Shown here: positions 57,348 through 64,000 of the stretch, piece after piece
Layout of the letters: each line of letters begins with the position of its first letter
How positions within the stretch are numbered: the stretch's first letter is position 1
Assembly (NCBI GenBank): GCA_963732695.1
Contig: CAVTAP010000007.1
Span: forward strand, 124,001 to 188,000
From: CADEDH01 sp963732695
Lineage (GTDB): Bacteria; Actinomycetota; Acidimicrobiia; Acidimicrobiales; SZUA-35
Length of the DNA: 64,000 nt
Direction: 5' to 3'
Program-made: the position numbers and the translations under genes
Notes under the pieces: generated by a model
Seen by the model: only the letters and a program-made list of their open reading frames with translations
What the model was told of the DNA's origin: nothing
Database searches by the model: none

Positions 57348-57425
57348 CCGGGGCCCGTTTGGGCCCCGGTAGGCCGGCGCCTGCGGCGTTCGCCGCAGGC
57401 GAACCCGAGGGCCCCCGAAGGGGGC
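57344..57425 (-). terminator. Three consecutive hairpins between proX and pheA
   Basis: Hairpin 1 has perfect 13-bp arms (57344-57356 and 57361-57373) with loop GTTT. Hairpin 2 is GCCTGCGGC-GTTC-GCCGCAGGC (57379-57400). Hairpin 3 is GCCCCC-GAA-GGGGGC (57411-57425ish), right after the proX stop. They would end proX transcription; hairpin 1 also overlaps the pheA promoter. Confidence 0.6.
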
Positions 57426-57428
57426 ACG

Positions 57429-58451
57429 TCAGCCCAACCAGGCCTTCCACACCTCGGTGTTGGCGTCGAGCCAGCCCTTGGCCACCTCGTCCACCGGCTT
57501 CTTGTCGATCTCGGCCGAGGGGAGCAGGCCGAGCTGGTCGTCGTTGGTAATGGTGAACTTCTGGAGGAAGGCGTAGACCTCGGGGGCCTTCTCCTCCAGC
57601 TTGCTCGAGGCGTACTTCTGCAGCACGTCCTCCGGGTAGTCGCAGTCGACAGCCCCGTCCTTGGCCGCCTGGTGGGTGGCGCACTCCTCGCTGTAGCTGG
57701 GCAGCGGCACGTTCACCAGGTCGTACTTCGACACGGCGGCGGTGGGCGTCCACCAGTACATGAGCACCGGCTCCTTGGCCGCCACCCTGGTGTCGAGCTC
57801 GGCCACCGTGGCCGGCTCCGACCCTGAGAACTCCACCTTGAACGGCAGGTCCAGGTTGGTGATGATGTCCTCGTCGAACTGGGTGTACGAGGGGTCGGTG
57901 CCGAGGAAGCGGCCCTGGTCGCCGGTGGCGGCGGTGGCGAACAGCTTGGCCGCCTCCGGGGTCTTGTAGCCCTCCCACGAGGCCAGCTCGGGGTGTTCGT
58001 CGATCACGTACGAGGGGACGAACCAGCCGATCTTGCCCACGGCGCCCAGCTCGCCCATCTCCACCACGCTGCCGTCGTCGATGAAGGCCTTCTCCGTGTC
58101 GGACAGACCGGACGGCCAGACCTCGAGCACGGCGTCGAGCGTCCCGTCGGACAGGCCGGTGAACATGGCGTCGTTCTCGTCCACCGTCACCTCCTCCACC
58201 GGATAGCCGAGCTCGTCTTCGATGATCTGCTTGGCGATGGCCACGTTGAGGGCCGACGCCGTCCAGGCGTTGACCACGAGGGTGATCGTGGGCTTGTCGC
58301 CCCCGCCCGTGGGCTCGGCCGTGCTGCCGCCGGTGGTGCCGCCGCTGCCGCCCGTGCCGGCGGTGGTGTCGCCGTCGCTGCTGCCGCAGGCGGCGAGGGC
58401 CAGCGCGGTCGCCGCCAGAAGGGCCAGTAGGCCCCGGTACGTCCTGCTCAT
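57429..58451 (-). CDS. proX: Glycine betaine/choline-type ABC transporter substrate-binding lipoprotein
   Basis: 340 residues. A lipoprotein signal (LLALLAATALALAACGSS, lipobox LAAC) is followed by a Gly/Ser/Thr spacer. The OpuAC-type binding domain starts KPTITLVVNAWTASALNVAIAKQIIEDELGYPVEE. Trp-rich ligand pocket segments are LEVWPSGLSD, PVLMYWWTPTAAV and WLDANTEVWKAWLG. It captures a quaternary amine osmolyte outside the membrane. It is divergent from the ATPase and permease genes, an unusual split of the operon. GGGAGAGG precedes the ATG. Confidence 0.88.
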   Translation of the reverse strand: MSRTYRGLLALLAATALALAACGSSDGDTTAGTGGSGGTTGGSTAEPTGGGDKPTITLVVNAWTASALNVAIAKQIIEDELGYPVEEVTVDENDAMFTGLSDGTLDAVLEVWPSGLSDTEKAFIDDGSVVEMGELGAVGKIGWFVPSYVIDEHPELASWEGYKTPEAAKLFATAATGDQGRFLGTDPSYTQFDEDIITNLDLPFKVEFSGSEPATVAELDTRVAAKEPVLMYWWTPTAAVSKYDLVNVPLPSYSEECATHQAAKDGAVDCDYPEDVLQKYASSKLEEKAPEVYAFLQKFTITNDDQLGLLPSAEIDKKPVDEVAKGWLDANTEVWKAWLG

Positions 58452-58541
58452 AGATGTGCCTCTCCCAGCCAGGAGCCGTCGTCGGCTCGCCTCGAGGCAC
58501 CCCTCGCCCGTCCCTCACCGGACGCCGGCGCCTCGGATGGG

Positions 58542-58547
58542 TACATT
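58542..58547 (+). promoter_or_regulatory. -10 box TACATT of a leaderless start
   Basis: TACATT lies 8 bases before the ATG at 58556. Confidence 0.45.
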
Positions 58548-58555
58548 ATCGAAGC

Positions 58556-59626
58556 ATGTCAACTGATGTCGCCGGGCCGGGTGCCGGGGTGCCGCTGGCG
58601 GTGGACGGCCTGTGGAAGGTCTTCGGCCCCAAACCCGACCGGGCGCTGGCCCTGGCGGCCGAGGGGGCGTCACGGGCCGAGATCCAGGCCGCCACCGGCT
58701 GCACGATCGGGGTGCGGGACGTCTCGTTCGCCGTGGCCCCCGGCGAGACGTTCGTGGTGATGGGCCTGTCGGGATCGGGCAAGTCCACCCTCGTGCGCTG
58801 CGTGGCCCGGCTGACCGACGTCACCCGGGGCCGGGTGGACCTCGATGGTCAGGACCTGACGGCCATGGGCGACGCCGACCTGCGTCGGATCCGGCGCCGG
58901 ACCATGTCGATGGTGTTCCAGCACTTCGGGCTGTTCCCCCATCGTCGGGTGATCGACAACGTCGCCTACGGCCTCGAGGTGCAGGGCGTGCCCAAGGTCG
59001 ACCGCCAGGCCCGGGCGGCCGAGGTGATCGAGGTGGTGGGCCTGGGCGGCTGGGCCCAGCACTACCCCCAGCAGCTGTCGGGCGGGATGCAGCAGCGGGT
59101 GGGCCTGGCCCGGGCCCTGGCCGTCGATCCCAAGGTGCTGTTCTTCGACGAGCCGTTCTCGGCCCTCGACCCCCTCATCCGGCGCGACATGCAGGACGAG
59201 CTGCTGCGGCTCCAGCGGGCCATGCCCCGCACGATCGTGTTCATCACCCACGACTTCGCCGAGGCCATCAAGCTGGGCGACCGGATCGCCATCATGAAAG
59301 ACGGCGCCTTCGACCAGGTGGGCACGGCCACCGAGCTGATCACCAACCCCGCCACCGACTATGTGCGGGAGTTCACCGAAGACATCCCCAAGGCCAAGGT
59401 CCTCACCGCCGCCGACCTGATGACACCGACCGCCCCCGGCACCGAGGCGCCCGCCGATCCCGGTGGGGCCGGCCCCGGTGGAGGGCGGACCGTGGCGGCC
59501 GGTGCCGCCGTGGAGACGTTCCTGCCCGCCCTGCTGGACGGGGCCGACACCCTCACCGTGGTCGACGCCGACGGCCACGCCGTGGGTGTGGTGGCCCGCA
59601 CCGACGTGGCCCGGGCCCTGGGATGA
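58556..59626 (+). CDS. proV: Glycine betaine/proline-type ABC transporter ATPase
   Basis: 356 residues. Walker A is GLSGSGKST, the Q-loop is MVFQHFGLFPHR, the signature is LSGGMQQRVGLARAL and Walker B is VLFFDEPFSALDPL, with the H-loop ITHDFAEA. The segment KPDRALALAAEGASRAEIQAATG before the core is typical of ProV-like ATPases. A short CBS-like C-terminal part (ALLDGADTLTVVDADGHAVGVVARTDV) may sense ionic strength. The stop overlaps the permease ATG (ATGA), so the two are translated together. Confidence 0.92.
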   Translation: MSTDVAGPGAGVPLAVDGLWKVFGPKPDRALALAAEGASRAEIQAATGCTIGVRDVSFAVAPGETFVVMGLSGSGKSTLVRCVARLTDVTRGRVDLDGQDLTAMGDADLRRIRRRTMSMVFQHFGLFPHRRVIDNVAYGLEVQGVPKVDRQARAAEVIEVVGLGGWAQHYPQQLSGGMQQRVGLARALAVDPKVLFFDEPFSALDPLIRRDMQDELLRLQRAMPRTIVFITHDFAEAIKLGDRIAIMKDGAFDQVGTATELITNPATDYVREFTEDIPKAKVLTAADLMTPTAPGTEAPADPGGAGPGGGRTVAAGAAVETFLPALLDGADTLTVVDADGHAVGVVARTDVARALG

Positions 59627-61587
59627 CCGTCGCCGCCGAGCCGGTCACCGACGCCGGCGAGCCCCTCGCCGCTGCCGCCGCCGCCGATACCGTGCCGGCC
59701 GCCCCGGTGAGCCGGGCCCGGCGCCTGGCCCCGTGGGCGGTGCTGGTGGTGGGCGTGGTCGCGCTCCAGGTGGCGTTCGCCTCGGCCACGTTCCCGGCCC
59801 GGCTCGACACCACGTTCTCCGATCCGCTCGACCGACTGGCCCGCTGGGCCCAGAGCCACCGGCGCACCCACCCCCTGTTCACCGGCTTCTTCTCGCCCCT
59901 CACCCGGGCCCTCACCTGGGCCCTCGACTCGGTCCAGGGGCTGCTGGAGTGGCTGCCCTGGTTCGTGCTGCCGGCCGCCGTCGGCCTGCTGATCCTGGCC
60001 CGCACCCGGAGCCGGCGCCAGGCGGCGGTGGCGGCCACCGTCATCCTCTATCCCGGGCTGGTGGGCCTTTGGCCCGAGACGATGGCCACGCTGGCCCTGA
60101 TGACGGTGTCGGTGACCCTGTGCGTGCTGATCGGCGCCCCGCTCGGCGTGTGGTGCGCCTTCCGCCCGAGGGTGGAGCGGGTGGTGCGGCCGGTGCTCGA
60201 CGCCATGCAGACCGTGCCCGCCCCCATCTACTTCCTGCCCATGCTGCTGTTCTTCGGCGTGGGGCCGGTGGCGGGGGCCTTCGCCACGGTCATCTACGCC
60301 CTGCCCCCGATGGTGCGCCTCACCACCCTCGGCATCCGCCAGGTGCCGGGCGAGGCGGTGGAGGCGTCCACCATGTTCGGGGCCAGCGGCCGCCAGACCC
60401 TGCTGAAGGTCCGGCTCCCCATGGCCCTGCCGGCCATCATGACCGGGATCAGCCAGAGCATCATGATGGCGCTGGGCATCGTGGTGCTGGCCGCCCTGCT
60501 GGCCGCCGGTGGCCTGGGGCAGGTGATCCTGGAGGCCCTGCGCCAGCGGGCCACCGGCCGGGGCCTGGCCGCCGGCCTGGCCATCGTGGCCGTGGCCACC
60601 GTGCTCGACCGGGCGGCCCGGGCCGTGGCCCAGACCGACCGCACCCGTTGGCTGGGCCGCCGGCCGGCCCTGATCGCTCTGGGGGCGCTGGTGGCGGCGG
60701 CCGTGGCCGGTCGCCTGGCCGGCTCGGTGGCCTTCCCCGGGGTGGCCGAGACCACCCTGTTCGACCCGGTCGACTCGGGCGTGATCTGGGTGCGCGACAA
60801 CCTGTCGTGGTTCACCCGCCCGGTGAACGACACGATCGTGGGTGACGTCTACGTGCCGGTGCGGGACTTCCTCACCGGCACCGTGGCCTGGCCGGTGCTG
60901 GTGGCGGTGCCGGCCTGGCTGGCGTGGCGGGTGAAGGGCTGGCGCCTGGCGGCCTTCACCGCCGCCGCCGTGCTCACCATGGGCCTGCTCGGCTGGTGGG
61001 CCGACTCGATCGACACGCTCACCCAGGTGGCGGCGGCTGTGGTGCTGTCGCTGGCCATCGCCCTGCCCCTCGGCGTCTGGGCCGGCACCAGCACGAGGGT
61101 GGAGGCGGTGGTGGGCCCGGTGCTCGACACCCTCCAGACGCTGCCCCCGTTCGTCTACATGATCCCGGTGGTGAACTGGTTCACGGTGGGGATCGTCCCC
61201 GGCATGATCGCCTCGGTGCTGTACGCCGTGGTGCCCGGGGTGCGGATCACGGCCCTCGGGATCCGCCAGGTGCCGACCGAGAGCCTGGAGGCGTCGCAGG
61301 CCTTCGGCGCCACCCCGGCCCAGACCCTGCTCGGGGTGCGGATACCGCTGGCCGCCCCCACGATCATGGCCGCCGTCAATCAGGTGATCATGATGGTGCT
61401 GGCCATGGTCATCATCGCCGGCCTGGTAGGAGCGGGAGCCCTCGGGTTCCAGGTGATCAACGCCGTGACCCGGGGCGAGGTGGGCGACGGGTTCGAGGTG
61501 GGCGCCATCATCGCCCTCATGGCCATGGTGCTCGACCGACTCACCCAGGGGATCGGCGAGCGCCTCCAGCCTCCCTCGCAGAGCTGA
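59623..61587 (+). CDS. proW: Tandem-fused glycine betaine-type ABC permease (two ProW domains)
   Basis: 654 residues, about twice a usual ProW. Two permease domains each carry the EAA-type loop: GIRQVPGEAVEASTMFGASGRQTLLKVRLPMALPAIM (about residue 245) and GIRQVPTESLEASQAFGATPAQTLLGVRIPLAAPTIM (about 550). Each is preceded by PAPIYFLPML or PPFVYMIPVV. Transmembrane helices fill both halves; the linker at about 330-390 is also hydrophobic. One polypeptide can thus provide both permease units. The substrate-binding protein is encoded divergently. Confidence 0.9.
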   Translation: MTVAAEPVTDAGEPLAAAAAADTVPAAPVSRARRLAPWAVLVVGVVALQVAFASATFPARLDTTFSDPLDRLARWAQSHRRTHPLFTGFFSPLTRALTWALDSVQGLLEWLPWFVLPAAVGLLILARTRSRRQAAVAATVILYPGLVGLWPETMATLALMTVSVTLCVLIGAPLGVWCAFRPRVERVVRPVLDAMQTVPAPIYFLPMLLFFGVGPVAGAFATVIYALPPMVRLTTLGIRQVPGEAVEASTMFGASGRQTLLKVRLPMALPAIMTGISQSIMMALGIVVLAALLAAGGLGQVILEALRQRATGRGLAAGLAIVAVATVLDRAARAVAQTDRTRWLGRRPALIALGALVAAAVAGRLAGSVAFPGVAETTLFDPVDSGVIWVRDNLSWFTRPVNDTIVGDVYVPVRDFLTGTVAWPVLVAVPAWLAWRVKGWRLAAFTAAAVLTMGLLGWWADSIDTLTQVAAAVVLSLAIALPLGVWAGTSTRVEAVVGPVLDTLQTLPPFVYMIPVVNWFTVGIVPGMIASVLYAVVPGVRITALGIRQVPTESLEASQAFGATPAQTLLGVRIPLAAPTIMAAVNQVIMMVLAMVIIAGLVGAGALGFQVINAVTRGEVGDGFEVGAIIALMAMVLDRLTQGIGERLQPPSQS

Positions 61588-61606
61588 CCGGCCCGACCCC
61601 GTGATC

Positions 61607-61612
61607 TAGCCT
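61607..61612 (+). promoter_or_regulatory. -10 box TAGCCT of a leaderless start
   Basis: TAGCCT lies 6 bases before the ATG at 61619. Confidence 0.55.
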
Positions 61613-61618
61613 CCCGCC

Positions 61619-62380
61619 ATGGATATCGAAGCCGTTTCCGAGCAGCTGTGGTCGTCGGGCAAGTCCGGCGACTGGTTCCCCGCCGACCTGGTGGGGAGGC
61701 TCGACTACGAGACCGGGCTCCAGGTGCAGCTCGGGCTGCTCGATCGCAAGCTGGGGGCGGGGGCCGTGCTGGGCGGCTGGAAGGTGGGCCTCACGTCACC
61801 CCGGGCCCGGGCCATGATCGGCTTCGACGAGCGGCCCTTCGGGCACATCCTGGCCGGCAGCATCCTCGACTCGGGGGCCGAGGTCGACGCCGCCCGGCTG
61901 ACCAAGGGCGGGGTGGAGCCGGAGATGGTCTTCACCTTCGGCCAGACCGTCGATGCCGCCGAGCCCACCGAGGCCCAGCTGCGGGCCTCGGTCAGCCTCG
62001 TGTCGGCCGGCTTCGAGCTGAACGAGCGGCGGCCCGGTAGCGCCACGGCCTTCGACTTCCCGCTGATGGTGGCCGACGGCATGGCCCAGTGGGGGATCGT
62101 GGTGGGCCAGGGCACCAGCGAGGTGGGCGATCTCGACGAGGTGGAGGTGGTGATGAGCTGCAACGGCGAGGAACGGGCCCGCCACGTGAGCCGCGACGTG
62201 CTCGACAGCCACTGGGCGTCGCTGGCCCGCCTGGCGGCGCTGCTGCACCGTCACGGTCGGCGGATCGAGGCCGGGCACCGGGTCATCACCGGGGCCTTCT
62301 GCCGTATGGACGTGCAGGCCGGCGACCGCTGGGCCGCCGACTACTCGGGTCTGGGCACCGTCGAGGTCGCTCTGGTGTGA
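61619..62380 (+). CDS. 2-keto-4-pentenoate hydratase/fumarylacetoacetate hydrolase-like protein
   Basis: 253 residues of the MhpD-like FAH superfamily. Landmarks are GGWKVGLTSPRARAMIGFDERPFGHI (residues 48-73), GGVEPEMVFTFGQTV with the metal-binding Glu, VSAGFELNERRPGSATAFDFPLMVADGMAQWGIVVG and DSHWASLARLAALLHRHG. Hydratases of this group add water to 2-hydroxypenta-2,4-dienoate in aromatic meta-cleavage, or are decarboxylases. No other meta-cleavage gene is adjacent, so the substrate is unclear. Confidence 0.85.
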   Translation: MDIEAVSEQLWSSGKSGDWFPADLVGRLDYETGLQVQLGLLDRKLGAGAVLGGWKVGLTSPRARAMIGFDERPFGHILAGSILDSGAEVDAARLTKGGVEPEMVFTFGQTVDAAEPTEAQLRASVSLVSAGFELNERRPGSATAFDFPLMVADGMAQWGIVVGQGTSEVGDLDEVEVVMSCNGEERARHVSRDVLDSHWASLARLAALLHRHGRRIEAGHRVITGAFCRMDVQAGDRWAADYSGLGTVEVALV

Positions 62381-62423
62381 GTTGGCCTGGGGGGCGAACG
62401 GGCCGGGGCGCGCCGGCGTCCCC

Positions 62424-62429
62424 TATCCT
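62424..62429 (+). promoter_or_regulatory. -10 box TATCCT of a leaderless start
   Basis: TATCCT lies 8 bases before the GTG at 62438; it overlaps the alternative TTG start at 62429, arguing against that start. Confidence 0.55.
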
Positions 62430-62437
62430 TGGCCAAC

Positions 62438-63988
62438 GTGGCAGACCATCCCCTCAGCGAACGCATCGCCGATCTGGCCCGGCGCAAGGAGGAAGCCCTC
62501 CATGCCGGTCCGGAGCACGCCGTCCAACGCCAGCACGAGAAGGGGAAGATGCTGGCCCGCGAGCGGCTCGACTACCTGCTCGACGAGGGCTCGTTCCACG
62601 AGCTCGACATGCTGGCCCGGACCCGCCATCCCGACGCCGCCTCCCGGCCCTACACCGATGGCGTGATCACCGGCTGGGGCACGATCGAGGGTCGCCGGGT
62701 CTTCGTGTTCAGCCAGGACTTCACGATCAACGGTGGCTCCCTGGGCGAGGTCTTCGCCGAGAAGATCCACAAGGTGATGGACCTGGCCCTGTCGGTGGGG
62801 GCGCCCTGCATCGGCCTCAACGACGGCGCCGGGGCCCGCATCCCCGAGGGCGTGGTGAGCCTCGACGGCTACGGCGGCATCTTCTACCGCAACGTCCAGG
62901 CGTCGGGCGTGATCCCCCAGATCAGCGTGGTCATGGGCCCCTGCGCCGGCGGGGCCGTGTACAGCCCGGCCATGACCGACTTCATCTTCATGGTGCGCGA
63001 GACCTCCCACATGTTCATCACCGGGCCCGACGTGGTGAAGACGGTGACGGGCGAGGAGGTCACGCTGGAGGAGCTGGGCGGGGCCGGCAGCCACGGCTCC
63101 CGCTCCGGGGTGGCCACGTTCGTGTCGGCCGACGAGAAGGCCTGCCTCGACGACGTGCGCTTCCTGCTGTCGTTCCTCCCGTCGAACAACCTGGAGGAGG
63201 CGCCGCCGGTCGAGTGCACCGATGACGTGGAGCGCCTCTGCCCGGCCCTGTCGGAGCTGATGCCGCCGAGCGCCAACATGCCCTACGACATGAAGGCCGT
63301 GATCCACGAGGTGGCCGACGACGGCGAGTTCCTCGAGTACCACGCCAACTGGGCCCGCTCGATCATCTGCGGCTTCATCCGCCTCGGCGGGCGCACGGTG
63401 GGGGTGGTGGCCAACCAGCCCCAGGTGCTGGCCGGCGTGCTCGACATCGAGAGCGCCTCCAAGGGCGCCCGTTTCGTGCGCACCTGCGACGCCTTCAACA
63501 TCCCCCTGGTCACCTTCGTCGACGTCCCCGGCTTCCTACCCGGGGTGGACCAGGAGTACGGCGGCATCATCCGCCACGGGGCCAAGCTGCTCTACGCCTA
63601 CTGCGAGGCCACCGTGCCCCGCATCCAGGTGATCACCCGCAAGGCCTACGGCGGCGCCTACGTGGTGATGGACTCCAAGGGCATCGGGTCCGACCTGAGC
63701 TTCGCCTGGCCGTCGGCCGAGCTGGCCGTGATGGGGCCCGAGGGCGCCACCGACATCGTGTACCGGCGGGAGATCCAGTCGGCGGCCGACCCGGTGGCCC
63801 GGCGGGCCGAGCTGATCGAGGAGTACAAGGAGCGGTTCGCCAACCCGTGGATCGCCGCCGAGCGGGGCTACGTGGACGACGTGATCGACCCGGCCGACAC
63901 CCGGCGCAAGGTGATCGCCGGCTTCGAGATGCTCCGCTCCAAGCGCGAGGAACTGCCCAAGCGCAAGCACGGGAACGTGCCGCTGTGA
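62438..63988 (+). CDS. Acyl-CoA carboxylase carboxyltransferase beta subunit (propionyl-CoA carboxylase-like)
   Basis: 516 residues. The family start is HEKGKMLARERLDYLLDEGSFHELD, with carboxyltransferase signatures FSQDFTINGGSLGEVFAEKI, LNDGAGARIPEGVVSL, MGPCAGGAVYSPAMTDFIFMV, GSHGSRSGVA, FVDVPGFLPGVDQEYGGIIRHGAKLLYAY and ITRKAYGGAYVVMDSKGIGSDLSFAWP. It transfers a carboxyl group from biotin to propionyl- or acetyl-CoA, feeding the methylmalonyl-CoA or fatty acid routes. The biotin-bearing alpha subunit is not in this window. GTG is chosen because of the -10 box 8 bases upstream. Confidence 0.93.
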   Translation: MADHPLSERIADLARRKEEALHAGPEHAVQRQHEKGKMLARERLDYLLDEGSFHELDMLARTRHPDAASRPYTDGVITGWGTIEGRRVFVFSQDFTINGGSLGEVFAEKIHKVMDLALSVGAPCIGLNDGAGARIPEGVVSLDGYGGIFYRNVQASGVIPQISVVMGPCAGGAVYSPAMTDFIFMVRETSHMFITGPDVVKTVTGEEVTLEELGGAGSHGSRSGVATFVSADEKACLDDVRFLLSFLPSNNLEEAPPVECTDDVERLCPALSELMPPSANMPYDMKAVIHEVADDGEFLEYHANWARSIICGFIRLGGRTVGVVANQPQVLAGVLDIESASKGARFVRTCDAFNIPLVTFVDVPGFLPGVDQEYGGIIRHGAKLLYAYCEATVPRIQVITRKAYGGAYVVMDSKGIGSDLSFAWPSAELAVMGPEGATDIVYRREIQSAADPVARRAELIEEYKERFANPWIAAERGYVDDVIDPADTRRKVIAGFEMLRSKREELPKRKHGNVPL

Positions 63989-64000
63989 GCGCCGACGGTA

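Overview
The window is 64 kb of very GC-rich DNA, roughly 70 percent G+C by eye, densely coding on both strands with many GTG starts. The families point to an actinobacterium: BTAD/AfsR-type regulators, F420-type PPOX, DDN-like and LLM-class oxidoreductases, TlyA, split LigD modules and an actinobacterial acyl-CoA carboxylase beta subunit. The gene mix suggests the class Acidimicrobiia, but that is an inference; there is no rRNA or tRNA gene to fix it. Many genes have a TANNNT box 5 to 8 bases upstream of the start codon, which fits leaderless transcription. The genes of the large secreted-protein operon instead carry Shine-Dalgarno sequences.

Layout. 1-8.6 kb: unrelated housekeeping and accessory genes (LLM oxidoreductase, core-2-type glycosyltransferase, double VOC protein, fatty acid desaturase, STAS protein, phosphotransferase, FKBP, DDN-like nitroreductase). 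8.6-10.7 kb: a regulatory region with a 22-bp-period direct repeat, a clear promoter and a BTAD/ATPase regulator. 10.9-28.6 kb: a seven-gene, plus-strand, probably co-transcribed cluster encoding a giant beta-helix surface protein, a Tat-exported multicopper oxidase (MCO) protein, a second MCO protein, a third His-less MCO-like protein with Ig-type repeats, a small membrane-anchored protein, a subtilase and a CopC-CopD copper protein. 28.6-35 kb: enoyl-CoA hydratase, dienelactone hydrolase, TlyA, cytochrome P450, LLM oxidoreductase and a glucose/sorbosone dehydrogenase. 35-52 kb: winged-helix protein, FAD/FNR fusion, ABC exporter, DUF3445 protein, amidase, TldD/PmbA, two GNATs, 5'-3' exonuclease, LigD polymerase and DNA ligase. 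52-56 kb: a DUF4386-like membrane protein and a 1065-residue BTAD/NB-ARC regulator, bracketed by two related palindromic intergenic elements. 56-64 kb: prephenate dehydratase, a glycine-betaine/choline-type ABC system with a tandem-fused permease, a 2-keto-4-pentenoate hydratase-like protein and an acyl-CoA carboxylase beta chain.

The most interesting system is the 10.9-28.6 kb cluster. Protein B (17883-19305) carries HxxHxH and HCH-type motifs, that is a type 1 copper site plus half a trinuclear site. Protein C (19332-20678) has lost the type 1 Cys but keeps two HxH motifs. Together they carry the full eight-His complement, so they look like the halves of a split, heteromeric surface oxidase. 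The CopC-CopD protein would handle copper, and the beta-helix protein and the protease would be surface partners. Function is inferred, not shown.

A second striking feature is about 38 frame breaks, nearly all between 9.6 and 35 kb, while the other roughly 39 kb of genes has one. Most are explained by a single extra base (a C on the plus strand fits nearly all); a few genes instead need one missing base each. Reading across the breaks restores full-length family members, and every corrected length is divisible by three. I therefore annotate these as genes whose frame is interrupted in this sequence, probably by assembly error, and give the approximate break positions.
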